Assembly: GCA_026874595.1 (NCBI GenBank)
Contig: CM049319.1
Span: 627,501 to 691,500, forward strand
Reading direction: 5' to 3'
From: Sipunculus nudus
Taxonomy: Eukaryota > Annelida > Sipuncula > Golfingiida > Sipunculidae
DNA: 64,000 nt
Below, one piece after another: positions 38,862 to 53,515 of the stretch; the stretch's first letter is position 1, and each line of letters opens with the position of its first letter. The notes below the pieces were generated by a model. The model had not been told where the DNA came from. It saw nothing but the letters and a program-made list of their open reading frames with translations, and made no database searches. The position numbers and the translations under genes were made by a program.

Positions 38862-41800
38862 TTGAATATATTATTAAGGCCACACATTAAAACACGCAAC
38901 TACTGTCTACAATGTAATGATTTTGGATATATAACTAAGGTCACACAACAGAACACGTCACTACGGTCTATCGAAGACGACACAACAAAACACGCCTCTA
39001 CAGTCTTAACTGTTATGATGTTGGATATATTATTAAGGCCACACATTGAAACACGCCAATACAGTCTGCACTGATATGGGGTTAAATATATTACTAAGGC
39101 CACACATTAAAACACGCCAATACAGTATGCACTGTTACGGTGTTGAATATATTACTAAGGATACACAATTAAACACGCCAATACAGTCTGCACTGATATT
39201 GGGTTGAATATATTATTAAGGCCACACATTAAAACACGCAACTACTGTCTACAATGTAATGATTTTGGATATATAACTAAGGTCACACAACAGAACACGT
39301 CACTACGGTCTATCGAAGACGACACAACAAAACACGCCTCTACAGTCTTAACTGTTATGATGTTGGATATATTATTAAGGCCACACATTGAAACACGCCA
39401 ATACAGTCTGCACTGTTACGGTGTTGAATATATTACTAAGGATACACAATTAAACACGCCAATACAGTCTGCACTGATATTGGGTTGAATATATTATTAA
39501 GGCCACACATTAAAACACGCAACTACTGTCTACAATGTAATGATTTTGGATATATAACTAAGGTCACACAACAGAACACGTCACTACGGTCTATCGAAGA
39601 CGACACAACAAAACACGCCTCTACAGTCTTAACTGTTATGATGTTGGATATATTATTAAGGCCACACATTGAAACACGCCAATACAGTCTGCACTGATAT
39701 GAGGTTAAATATATTACTAAGGCCACACATTAAAACACGCCAATACAGTCTGCACTGTTACGGTGTTGAATATATTACTAAGGATACACAATTAAACACG
39801 CCAATACAGTCTGCACTGATATTGGGTTGAATATATTATTAAGGCCACACATTAAAACACGCAACTACTGTCTACAATGTAATGATTTTGGATATATAAC
39901 TAAGGTCACACAACAGAACACGTCACTACGGTCTATCGAAGACGACACAACAAAACACGCCTCTACAGTCTTAACTGTTATGATGTTGGATATATTATTA
40001 AGGCCACACATTGAAACACGCCAATACAGTCTGCACTGATATGGGGTTAAATATATTACTAAGGCCACACATTAAAACACGCCAATACAGTCTGCACTGT
40101 TACGGTGTTGAATATATTACTAAGGATACACAATTAAACACGCCAATACAGTCTGCACTGATATTGGGTTGAATATATTATTAAGGCCACACATTAAAAC
40201 ACGCAACTACTGTCTACAATGTAATGATTTTGGATATATAACTAAGGTCACACAACAGAACACGTCACTACGGTCTATCGAAGACGACACAACAAAACAC
40301 GCCTCTACAGTCTTAACTGTTATGATGTTGGATATATTATTAAGGCCACACATTGAAACACGCCAATACAGTCTGCACTGTTACGGTGTTGAATATATTA
40401 CTAAGGATACACAATTAAACACGCCAATACAGTCTGCACTGATATTGGGTTGAATATATTATTAAGGCCACACATTAAAACACGCAACTACTGTCTACAA
40501 TGTAATGATTTTGGATATATAACTAAGGTCACACAACAGAACACGTCACTACGGTCTATCGAAGACGACACAACAAAACACGCCTCTACAGTCTTAACTG
40601 TTATGATGTTGGATATATTATTAAGGCCACACATTGAAACACGCCAATACAGTCTGCACTGATATGGGGTTAAATATATTACTAAGGCCACACATTAAAA
40701 CACGCCAATACAGTATGCACTGTTACGGTGTTGAATATATTACTAAGGATACACAATTAAACACGCCAATACAGTCTGCACTGATATTGGGTTGAATATA
40801 TTATTAAGGCCACACATTAAAACACGCAACTACTGTCTACAATGTAATGATTTTGGATATATAACTAAGGTCACACAACAGAACACGTCACTACGGTCTA
40901 TCGAAGACGACACAACAAAACACGCCTCTACAGTCTTAACTGTTATGATGTTGGATATATTATTAAGGCCACACATTGAAACACGCCAATACAGTCTGCA
41001 CTGTTACGGTGTTGAATATATTACTAAGGATACACAATTAAACACGCCAATACAGTCTGCACTGATATTGGGTTGAATATATTATTACGGCCACACATTA
41101 AAACACGCAACTACTGTCTACAATGTAATGATTTTGGATATATAACTAAGGTCACACAACAGAACACGTCACTACGGTCTATCGAAGACGACACAACAAA
41201 ACACGCCTCTACAGTCTTAACTGTTATGATGTTGGATATATTATTAAGGCCACACATTGAAACACGCCAATACAGTCTGCACTGTTACGGTGTTGAATAT
41301 ATTACTAAGGATACACAATTAAACACGCCAATACAGTCTGCACTGATATTGGGTTGAATATATTATTAAGGCCACACATTAAAACACGCAACTACTGTCT
41401 ACAATGTAATGATTTTGGATATATAACTAAGGTCACACAACAGAACACGTCACTACGGTCTATCGAAGACGACACAACAAAACACGCCTCTACAGTCTTA
41501 ACTGTTATGATGTTGGATATATTATTAAGGCCACACATTGAAACACGCCAATACAGTCTGCACTGATATGGGGTTAAATATATTACTAAGGCCACACATT
41601 AAAACACGCCAATACAGTCTGCACTGTTACGGTGTTGAATATATTACTAAGGATACACAATTAAACACGCCAATACAGTCTGCACTGATATTGGGTTGAA
41701 TATATTATTAAGGCAACACATTAAAACACGCAACTACTGTCTACAATGTAATGATTTTGGATATATAACTAAGGTCACACAACAGAACACGTCACTACGG

Positions 41801-43906
41801 TCTATCGAAGACGACACAACAAAACACGCCTCTACAGTCTTAACTGTTATGATGTTGGATATATTATTAAGGCCACACATTGAAACACGCCAATACAGTC
41901 TGCACTGATATGGGGTTAAATATATTACTAAGGCCACACATTAAAACACGCCAATACAGTCTGCACTGTTACGGTGTTGAATATATTACTAAGGATACAC
42001 AATTAAACACGCCAATACAGTCTGCACTGATATTGGGTTGAATATATTATTAAGGCCACACATTAAAACACGCAACTACTGTCTACAATGTAATGATTTT
42101 GGATATATAACTAAGGTCACACAACAGAACACGCCACTACGGTCTATCGAAGACGACACAACAAAACACGCCTCTACAGTCTTAACTGTTATGATGTTGG
42201 ATATATTATTAAGGCCACACATTGAAACACGCCAATACAGTCTGCACTGATATTGGGTTAAATATATTACTAAGGCCACACATTAAAACACGCCAATACA
42301 GTCTGCACTGTTACGGTGTTGAATATATTACTAAGGATACACAATTAAACACGCCAATACAGTCTGCACTGATATTGGGTTGAATATATTATTAAGGCCA
42401 CACATTAAAACACGCAACTACTGTCTACAATGTAATGATTTTGGATATATAACTAAGGTCACACAACAGAACACGTCACTACGGTCTATCGAAGACGACA
42501 CAACAAAACACGCCTCTACAGTCTTAACTGTTATGATGTTGGATATATTATTAAGGCCACACATTGAAACACGCCAATACAGTCTGCACTGTTACGGTGT
42601 TGAATATATTACTAAGGATACACAATTAAACACGCCAATACAGTCTGCACTGATATTGGGTTGAATATATTATTAAGGCCACACATTAAAACACGCAACT
42701 ACTGTCTACAATGTAATGATTTTGGATATATAACTAAGGTCACACAACAGAACACGTCACTACGGTCTATCGAAGACGACACAACAAAACACGCCTCTAA
42801 AGTCTTAACTGTTATGATGTTGGATATATTATTAAGGCCACACATTGAAACACGCCAATACAGTCTGCACTGTTACGGTGTTGAATATATTACTAAGGAT
42901 ACACAATTAAACACGCCAATACAGTCTGCACTGATATTGGGTTGAATATATTATTAAGGCCACACATTAAAACACGCAACTACTGTCTACAATGTAATGA
43001 TTTTGGATATATAACTAAGGTCACACAACAGAACACGTCACTACGGTCTATCGAAGACGACACAACAAAACACGCCTCTACAGTCTTAACTGTTATGATG
43101 TTGGATATATTATTAAGGCCACACATTGAAACACGCCAATACAGTCTGCACTGATATGGGGTTAAATATATTACTAAGGCCACACATTAAAACACGCCAA
43201 TACAGTCTGCACTGTTACGGTGTTGAATATATTACTAAGGATACACAATTAAACACGCCAATACAGTCTGCACTGATATTGGGTTGAATATATTATTAAG
43301 GCCACACATTAAAACACGCAACTACTGTCTACAATGTAATGATTTTGGATATATAACTAAGGTCACACAACAGAACACCTCACTACGGTCTATCGAAGAC
43401 GACACAACAAAACACACCTCTACAGTCTTAACTGTTATGATGTTGGATATATTATTAAGGCCACACATTGAAACACGCCAATACAGTCTGCACTGTTACG
43501 GTGTTGAATATATTACTAAGGATACACAATTAAACACGCCAATACAGTCTGCACTGATATTGGGTTGAATATATTATTAAGGCCACACATTAAAACACGC
43601 AACTACTGTCTACAATGTAATGATTTTGGATATATAACTAAGGTCACACAACAGAACACGTCACTACGGTCTATCGAAGACGACACAACAAAACACGCCT
43701 CTACAGTCTTAACTGTTATGATGTTGGATATATTATTAAGGCCACACATTGAAACACGCCAATACAGTCTGCACTGATATGGGGTTAAATATATTACTAA
43801 GGCCACACATTAAAACACGCCAATACAGTCTGCACTGTTACGGTGTTGAATATATTACTAAGGATACACAATTAAACACGCCAATACAGTCTGCACTGAT
43901 ATTGGG
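38862..43906 (+). repeat. Units 38862-43906, right duplicate of 17312-22356
   Basis: Units start at 38862, 39204, 39485, 39827, 40169, 40450, 40792, 41073, 41354, 41696, 42038, 42380, 42661, 42942, 43284 and 43565. All rare markers of the left duplicate are present at +21,550: 39702, 41088, 41715, 42134, 42800, 43379 and 43416. Confidence 0.93.
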
Positions 43907-46900
43907 TTGAATATATTATTAAGGCCACACATTAAAACACGCAACTACTGTCTACAATGTAATGATTTTGGATATATAACTAAGGTCACACAACAGAACA
44001 CGTCACTACGGTCTATCGAAGACGACACAACAAAACACGCCTCTACAGTCTTAACTGTTATGATGTTGGATATATTATTAAGGCCACACATTGAAACACG
44101 CCAATACAGTCTGCACTGATATGGGGTTAAATATACTACTAAGGCCACACATTAAAACACGCCAATACAGTCTGCACTGTTACGGTGTTGAATATATTAC
44201 TAAGGATACACAATTAAACACGCCAATACAGTCTGCACTGATATTGGGTTGAATATATTATTAAGGCCACACATTAAAACACGCCAATACAGTCTGCACT
44301 GTTACGGTGTTGAATATATTACTAAGGATACACAATTAAACACGCCAATACAGTCTGCACTGATATTGGGTTGAATATATTATTAAGGCCACACATTAAA
44401 ACACGCAACTACTGTCTACAATGAAATGATTTTGGATATATAACTAAGGTCACACAACAGAACACGTCACTACGGTCTATCGAAGACGACACAACAAAAC
44501 ACGCCTCTACAGTCTTAACTGTTATGATGTTGGATATATTATTAAGGCCACACATTGAAACACGCCAATACAGTCTGCACTGATATGGGGTTAAATATAT
44601 TACTAAGGCCACACATTAAAACACGCCAATACAGTCTGCACTGTTACGGTGTTGAATATATTACTAAGGATACACAATTAAACACGCCAATACAGTCTGC
44701 ACTGATATTGGGTTGAATATATTATTAAGGCCACACATTAAAACACGCAACTACTGTCTACAATGTAATGATTTTGGATATATAACTAAGGTCACACAAC
44801 AGAACACGTCACTACGGTCTATCGAAGACGACACAACAAAACACGCCTCTACAGTCTTAACTGTTATGATGTTGGATATATTATTAAGGCCACACATTGA
44901 AACACGCCAATACAGTCTGCACTGTTACGGTGTTGAATATATTACTAAGGATACACAAATAAACACGCCAATACAGTCTGCTCTGATATTGGGTTGAATA
45001 TATTATTAAGGCCACACATTAAAACACGCAACTACTGTCTACAATGTAATGATTTTGGATATATAACTAAGATCACACAACAGAACACGTCACTACGGTC
45101 TATCGAAGACGACACAACAAAACACGCCTCTACAGTCTTAACTGTTATGATGTTGGATATATTATTAAGGCCACACATTGAAACACGCCAATACAGTCTG
45201 CACTGATATGGGGTTAAATATATTACTAAGGCCACACATTAAAACACGCCAATACAGTCTGCACTGTTACGGTGTTGAATATATTACTAAGGATACACAA
45301 TTAAACACGCCAATACAGTCTGCACTGAGATTGGGTTGAATATATTATTAAGGCCACACATTAAAACACGCAACTACTGTCTACAATGTAATGATTTTGG
45401 ATATATAACTAAGGTCACACAACAGAACACGTCACTACGGTCTATCGAAGACGACACAACAAAACACCCCTCTACAGTCTTAACTGTTATGATGTTGGAT
45501 ATATTATTAAGGCCACACATTGAAACACGCCAATACAGTCTGCACTGATATGGGGTTAAATATATTACTAAGGCCACACATTAAAACACGCCAATACAGT
45601 CTGCACTGTTACGGTGTTGAATATATTACTAAGGATACACAATTAAACACGCCAATACAGTCTGCACTGATATTGGGTTGAATATATTATTAAGGCCCAC
45701 ATTAAAACACGCAACTACTGTCTACAATGTAATGATTTTGGATATATAACTAAGGTCACACAACAGAACACGTCACTACGGTCTATCGAAGACGACACAA
45801 CAAAACACGCCTCTACAGTCTTAACTGTTATGATGTTGGACATATTATTAAGGCCACACATTGAAACACGCCAATACAGTCTGCACTGTTACGGTGTTGA
45901 ATATATTACTAAGGATACACAATTAAACACGCCAATACAGTCTGCACTGATATTGGGTTGAATATATTATTAAGGCCACACATTAAAACACGCAACTACT
46001 GTCTACAATGTAATGATTTTGGATATATAACTAAGGTCACACAACAGAACACGTCACTACGGTCTATCGAAGACGACACAACAAAACACGCCTCTACAGT
46101 CTTAACTGTTATGATGTTGGATATATTATTAAGGCCACACATTGAAACACGCCAATACAGTCTGCACTGATATGGGGTTAAATATATTACTAAGGCCACA
46201 CATGAAAAAAAGCCAATACAGTCTGCACTGTTACGGTGTTGAATATATTACTAAGGAAACACAATTAAACACGCCAATCAGTCTGCACTGATATTGGGTT
46301 GAATATATTATTAAGGCCACACATTAAAACACGCAACTACTGTCTACAATGTAATGATTTTGGATATATAACTAAGGTCACACAACAGAACACGTCACTA
46401 CGGTCTATCGAAGACGACACAACAAAACACGCCTCTACAGTCTTAACTGTTATGATGTTGGATATATTATTAAGGCGACACATTGAAACACGCCAATACA
46501 GTCTGCACTGATATGGGGTTAAATATATTACTAAGGCCACACATTAAAACACGCCAATACAGTCTGCACTGTTACGGTGTTGAATATATTACTAAGGATA
46601 CACAATTAAACACGCCAATACAGTCTGCACTGATATTGGGTTGAATATATTATTAAGGCCACACATTAAAACACGCAACTACTGTCTACAATGTAATGAT
46701 TTTGGATATATAACTAAGGTCACACAACAGAACACGTCACTACGGTCTATCGAAGACGACACAACAAAACACGCCTCTACAGTCTTAACTGTTATGATGT
46801 TGGATATATTATTAAGGCCACACATTGAAACACGCCAATACAGTCTGCACTGTTACGGTGTTGAATATATTACTAAGGATACACAATTAAACACGCCAAT

Positions 46901-49131
46901 ACAGTCTGCACTGATATTGGGTTGAATATATTATTAAGGCCACACATTAAAACACGCAACTACTGTCTACAATGTAATGATTTTGGATATATAACTAAGG
47001 TCACACAACAGAACACGTCACTACGGTCTATCGAAGACGACACAACAAAACACGCCTCTACAGTCTTAACTGTTATGATGTTGGATATATTATTAAGGCC
47101 ACACATTGAAACACGCCAATACAGTCTGCACTGATATGGGGTTAAATATATTACTAAGGCCACACATTAAAACACGCCAATACAGTCTGCACTGTTACGG
47201 TGTTGAATATATTACTAAGGATACACAATTAAACACGCCAATACAGTCTGCACTGATATTGGGTTGAATATATTATTAAGGCCACACATTAAAACACGCA
47301 ACTACTGTCTACAATGTAATGATTTTGGATATATAACTAAGGTCACACAACAGAACACGTCACTACGGTCTATCGAAGACGACACAACAAAACACGCCTC
47401 TACAGTCTTAACTGTTATGATGTTGGATATATTATTAAGGCCACACATTGAAACACGCCAATTCAGTCTGCACTGATATGGGGTTTAATATATTACTAAG
47501 GCCACACATTAAAACACGCCAATACAGTCTGAACTGTTACGGTGTTGAATATATTACTAAGGATACACAATTAAACACGCCAATACAGTCTGCACTGATA
47601 TTGGGTTGAATATATTATTAAGGCCACACATTAAAACACGCAACTACTGTCTACAATGTAATGATTTTGGATATATAACTAAGGTCACACAACAGAACAC
47701 GTCACTACGGTCTATCGAAGACGACACAACAAAACACGCCTCTACAGTCTTAACTGTTATGATGTTGGATATATTATTAAGGCCACACATTGAAACACGC
47801 CAATACAGTCTGCACTGTTACGGTGTTGAATATATTACTAAGGATACACAATTAAACACGCCAATACAGTCTGCACTGATATTGGGTTGAATATATTATT
47901 AAGGCCACACATTAAAACACGCAACTACTGTCTACAATGTAATGATTTTGGATATATAACTAAGGTCACACAACAGAACACGTCACTACGGTCTATCGAA
48001 GACGACACAACAAAACACGCCTCTACAGTCTTAACTGTTATGATGTTGGATATATTATTAAGGCCACACATTGAAACACGCCAATACAGTCTGCACTGTT
48101 ACGGTGTTGAATATATTACTAAGGATACACAATTAAACACGCCAATACAGTCTGCACTGATATTGGGTTGAATATATTATTAAGGCCACACATTAAAACA
48201 CGCAACTACTGTCTACAATGTAATGATTTTGGATATATAACTAAGGTCACACAACAGAACACGTCACTACGGTCTATCGAAGACGACACAACAAAACACG
48301 CCTCTACAGTCTTAACTGTTATGATGTTGGATATATTATTAAGGCCACACATTGAAACACGCCAATACAGTCTGCACTGATATGGGGTTAAATATATTAC
48401 TAAGGCCACACATTAAAACACGCCAATACAGTCTGCACTGTTACGGTGTTGAATATATTACTAAGGATACACAATTAAACACGCCAATCAGTCTGCACTG
48501 ATACTGGGTTGAATATATTATTAAGGCCACACATTAAAACACGCAACTACTATCTACAATGTAATGATTTTGGATATATAACTAAGGTCACACAACAGAA
48601 CACGTCACTACGGTCTATCGAAGACGACACAACAAAACACGCCTCTACAGTCTTAACTGTTATGATGTTGGATATATTATTAAGGCCACACATTGAAACA
48701 CGCCAATACAGTCTGCACTGATATGGGGTTAAATATATTACTAAGGCCACACATTAAAACACGCCAATACAGTATGCACTGTTACGGTGTTGAATATATT
48801 ACTAAGGATACACAATTAAACACGCCAATACAGTCTGCACTGATATTGGGTTGAATATATTATTAAGGCCACACATTAAAACACGCAACTACTGTCTACA
48901 ATGTAATGATTTTGGATATATAACTAAGGTCACACAACAGAACACGTCACTACGGTCTATCGAAGACGACACAACAAAACACGCCTCTACAGTCTTAACT
49001 GTTATGATGTTGGATATATTATTAAGGCCACACATTGAAACACGCCAATACAGTCTGCACTGTTACGGTGTTGAATATATTACTAAGGATACACAATTAA
49101 ACACGCCAATACAGTCTGCACTGATATTGGG
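43907..49131 (+). repeat. Units 43907-49131, right duplicate of 22357-27581
   Basis: Units start at 43907 (464), 44371, 44713, 44994, 45336, 45678 (280), 45958 (341), 46299, 46641, 46922, 47264, 47606, 47887, 48168 (341), 48509 and 48851. The A-run cluster near 46204-46211, GGCGACA at 46477 and GAACTGTTAC at 47531 match the left copy. At 44458-44459 it has the common bases CA where the left copy has AG. Confidence 0.93.
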
Positions 49132-49876
49132 TTGAATATATTATTAAGGCCACACATTAAAACACGCAACTACTGTCTACAATGTAATGATTTTGGATAT
49201 ATAACTAAGGTCACACAACAGAACACGTCACTACGGTCTATCGAAGACGACACAACAAAACACGCCTCTACAGTCTTAACTGTTATGATGTTGGATATAT
49301 TATTAAGGCCACACATTGAAACACGCCAATACAGTCTGCACTGTTACGGTGTTGAATATATTACTAAGGATACACAATTAAACACGCCAATACAGTCTGC
49401 ACTGATATTGGGTTGAATATATTATTAAGGCCACACATTAAAACACGCAACTACTGTCTACAATGTAATGATTTTGGATATATAACTAAGGTCACACAAC
49501 AGAACACGTCACTACGGTCTATCGAAGACGACACAACAAAACACGCCTCTACAGTCTTAACTGTTATGATGTTGGATATATTATTAAGGCCACACATTGA
49601 AACACGCCAATACAGTCTGCACTGATATGGGGTTAAATATATTACTAAGGCCACACATTAAAACACGCCAATACAGTCTGCACTGTTACGGTGTTGAATA
49701 TATTACTAAGGATACACAATTAAACACGCCAATACAGTCTGCACTGATATTGGGTTGAATATATTATTAAGGCCACACATTAAAACACGCCAATACAGTC
49801 TGCACTGTTACGGTGTTGAATATATTACTAAGGATACACAATTAAACACGCCAATACAGTCTGCACTGATATTTGG
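49132..49876 (+). repeat. Units 281-464 after the right duplicate
   Basis: Units start at 49132 and 49413, with the insert at 49755-49876. The order equals 13552-14296 at offset 35,580. The last e has a private G-to-T giving GATATTTGG near 49874. The next unit (49877) lacks the AAAATACGC/CAATGAAATG marker that normally follows a 464-bp unit, so a rearrangement joint lies close to 49877. Confidence 0.88.
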
Positions 49877-52368
49877 TTGAATATATTATTAAGGCCACAC
49901 ATTAAAACACGCAACTACTGTCTACAATGTAATGATTTTGGATATATAACTAAGGTCACACAACAGAACACGTCACTACGGTCTATCGAAGACGACACAA
50001 CAAAACACGCCTCTACAGTCTTAACTGTTATGATGTTGGATATATTATTAAGGCCACACATTGAAACACGCCAATACAGTCTGCACTGATATGGGGTTAA
50101 ATATATTACTAAGGCCACACATTAAAACACGCCAATACAGTATGCACTGTTACGGTGTTGAATATATTACTAAGGATACACAATTAAACACGCCAATACA
50201 GTCTGCACTGATATTGGGTTGAATATATTATTAAGGCCACACATTAAAACACGCAACTACTGTCTACAATGTAATGATTTTGGATATATAACTAAGGTCA
50301 CACAACAGAACACGTCACTACGGTCTATCGAAGACGACACAACAAAACACGCCTCTACAGTCTTAACTGTTATGATGTTGGATATATTATTAAGGCCACA
50401 CATTGAAACACGCCAATACAGTCTGCACTGTTACGGTGTTGAATATATTACTAAGGATACACAATTAAACACGCCAATACAGTCTGCACTGATATTGGGT
50501 TGAATATATTATTACAGCCACACATTAAAACACGCAACTACTGTCTACAATGTAATGATTTTGGATATATAACTAAGGTCACACAACAGAACACGTCACT
50601 ACGGTCTATCGAAGACGACACAACAAAACACGCCTCTACAGTCTTAACTGTTATGATGTTGGATATATTATTAAGGCCACACATTGAAACACGCCAATAC
50701 AGTCTGCACTGTTACGGTGTTGAATATATTACTAAGGATACACAATTAAACACGCCAATACAGTCTGCACTGATATTGGGTTGAATATATTATTAAGGCC
50801 ACACATTAAAACACGCAACTACTGTCTACAATGTAATGATTTTGGATATATAACTAAGGTCACACAACAGAACACGTCACTACGGTCTATCGAAGACGAC
50901 ACAACAAAACACGCCTCTACAGTCTTAACTGTTATGATGTTGGATATATTATTAAGGCCACACATTGAAACACGCCAATACAGTCTGCACTGATATGGGG
51001 TTAAATATATTACTAAGGCCACACATTAAAACACGCCAATACAGTCTGCACTGTTACGGTGTTGAATATATTACTAAGGATACACAATTAAACACGCCAA
51101 TACAGTCTGCACTGATATTGGGTTGAATATATTATTAAGGCCACACATTAAAACACGCAACTACTGTCTACAATGTAATGATTTTGGATATATAACTAAG
51201 GTCACACAACAGAACACGTCACTACGGTCTATCGAAGACGACACAACAAAACACGCCTCTACAGTCTTAACTGTTATGATGTTGGATATATTATTAAGGC
51301 CACACATTGAAACACGTCAATACAGTCTGCACTGATATGGGGTTAAATATATTACTAAGGCCACACATTAAAACACGCCAATACAGTCTGCACTGTTACG
51401 GTGTTGAATATATTACTAAGGATACACAATTAAACACGCCAATACAGTCTGCACTGATATTGGGTTGAATATATTATTAAGGCCACACATTAAAACACGC
51501 AACTACTGTCTACAATGTAATGATTTTGGATATATAACTAAGGTCACACAACAGAACACGCCACTACGGTCTATCGAAGACGACACAACAAAACACGCCT
51601 CTACAGTCTTAACTGTTATGATGTTGGATATATTATTAAGGCCACACATTGAAACACGCCAATACAGTCTGCACTGATATTGGGTTAAATATATTACTAA
51701 GGCCACACATTAAAACACGCCAATACAGTCTGCACTGTTACGGTGTTGAATATATTACTAAGGATACACAATTAAACACGCCAATACAGTCTGCACTGAT
51801 ATTGGGTTGAATATATTATTAAGGCCACACATTAAAACACGCAACTACTGTCTACAATGTAATGATTTTGGATATATAACTAAGGTCACACAACAGAACA
51901 TGTCACTACGGTCTATCGAAGACGACACAACAAAACACGCCTCTACAGTCTTAACTGTTATGATGTTGGATATATTATTAAGGCCACACATTGAAACACG
52001 CCAATACAGTCTGCACTGTTACGGTGTTGAATATATTACTAAGGATACACAATTAAACACGCCAATACAGTCTGCACTGATATTGGGTTGAATATATTAT
52101 TAAGGCCACACATTAAAACACGCAACTACTGTCTACAATGTAATGATTTTGGATATATAACTAAGGTCACACAACAGAACACGTCACTACGGTCTATCGA
52201 AGACGACACAACAAAACACGCCTCTACAGTCTTAACTGTTATGATGTTGGATATATTATTAAGGCCACACATTGAAACACGCCAATACAGTCTGCACTGT
52301 TACGGTGTTGAATATATTACTAAGGATACACAATTAAACACGCCAATACAGTCTGCACTGATATTGGG
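49877..52368 (+). repeat. Third copy of the 18900-21391 segment
   Basis: Units start at 49877, 50219, 50500, 50781, 51123, 51465, 51807 and 52088, in the same order as 18900-21391 (offset 30,977) and 40450-42941 (offset 9,427). Shared markers are CAGTATGC in the first unit, C in ATTAC at 50515 and ACGCCACTAC near 51561. Private changes are ATTACAGCC near 50516, ACACGTCAATAC near 51317 and AACATGTCAC near 51901. It lacks GGCAACACA and CTCTAAAGTC of the other two copies. Confidence 0.9.
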
Positions 52369-53515
52369 TTGAATATATTATTAAGGCCACACATTAAAAC
52401 ACGCAACTACTGTCTACAATGTAATGATTTTGGATATATAACTAAGGTCACACAACAGAACACGTCACTACGGTCTATCGAAGACGACACAACAAAACAC
52501 GCCTCTACAGTCTTAACTGTTATGATGTTGGATATATTATTAAGGCCACACATTGAAACACGCCAATACAGTCTTAACTGTTATGATGTTGGATATATTA
52601 TTAAGGCCACACATTGAAACACGCCAATACAGTCTGCACTGTTACGGTGTTGAATATATTACTAAGGATACACAATTAAACACGCCAATACAGTCTGCAC
52701 TGATATTGGGTTGAATATATTATTAAGGCCACACATTAAAACACGCAACTACTGTCTACAATGTAATGATTTTGGATATATAACTAAGGTCACACAACAG
52801 AACACGTCACTACGGTCTATCGAAGACGACACAACAAAACACGCCTCTACAGTCTTAACTGTTATGATGTTGGATATATTATTAAGGCCACACATTGAAA
52901 CACGCCAATACAGTCTGCACTGATATGGGGTTAAATATATTACTAAGGCCACACATTAAACACGCCAATACAGTCTGCACTGTTACGGTGTTGAATATAT
53001 TACTAAGGATACACAATTAAACACGCCAATACAGTCTGCACTGATATTGGGTTGAATATATTATTAAGGCCACACATTAAAACACGCAACTACTGTCTAC
53101 AATGTAATGATTTTGGATATATAACTAAGGTCACACAACAGAACACGTCACTACGGTCTATCGAAGACGACACAACAAAACACGCCTCTACAGTCTTAAC
53201 TGTTATGATGTTGGATATATTATTAAGGCCACACATTGAAACACGCCAATACAGTCTGCACTGATATGGGGTTAAATATATTACTAAGGCCACACATTAA
53301 AACACGCCAATACAGTCTGCACTGTTACGGTGTTGAATATATTACTAAGGATACACAATTAAACACGCCAATACAGTCTGCACTGATATTGGGTTGAATA
53401 TATTATTAAGGCCACACATTAAAACACGCCAATACAGTCTGCACTGTTACGGTGTTGAATATATTACTAAGGATACACAATTAAACACGCCAATACAGTC
53501 TGCACTGATATTGGG
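52369..53515 (+). repeat. Irregular units 342*-341*-464
   Basis: The unit at 52369 is 342 bp by a different route: a, b, then a c/b hybrid (52528-52588, tail CTTAACTGTTATGATG), then c/d and e. The unit at 52711 is 341 bp because d (52931-52990) lacks one A (CATTAAACACG), unlike the other 341-bp units where e is short. The 464-bp unit at 53052 has its insert at 53394-53515 and is followed by a unit without the usual marker. Confidence 0.92.

Larger units (their letters stand above)
35664..49131 (+). repeat. Large segmental duplication within the array, right copy
   Basis: Partner of 14114-27581. It begins exactly at the extra e monomer after the unit at 35383, so the join that created the duplication, or a later rearrangement of it, is visible at this base. 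Beyond 49131 it follows the order of the block at 13552-14296 (281 then 464) instead of the left copy's 341-342. Confidence 0.9.
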
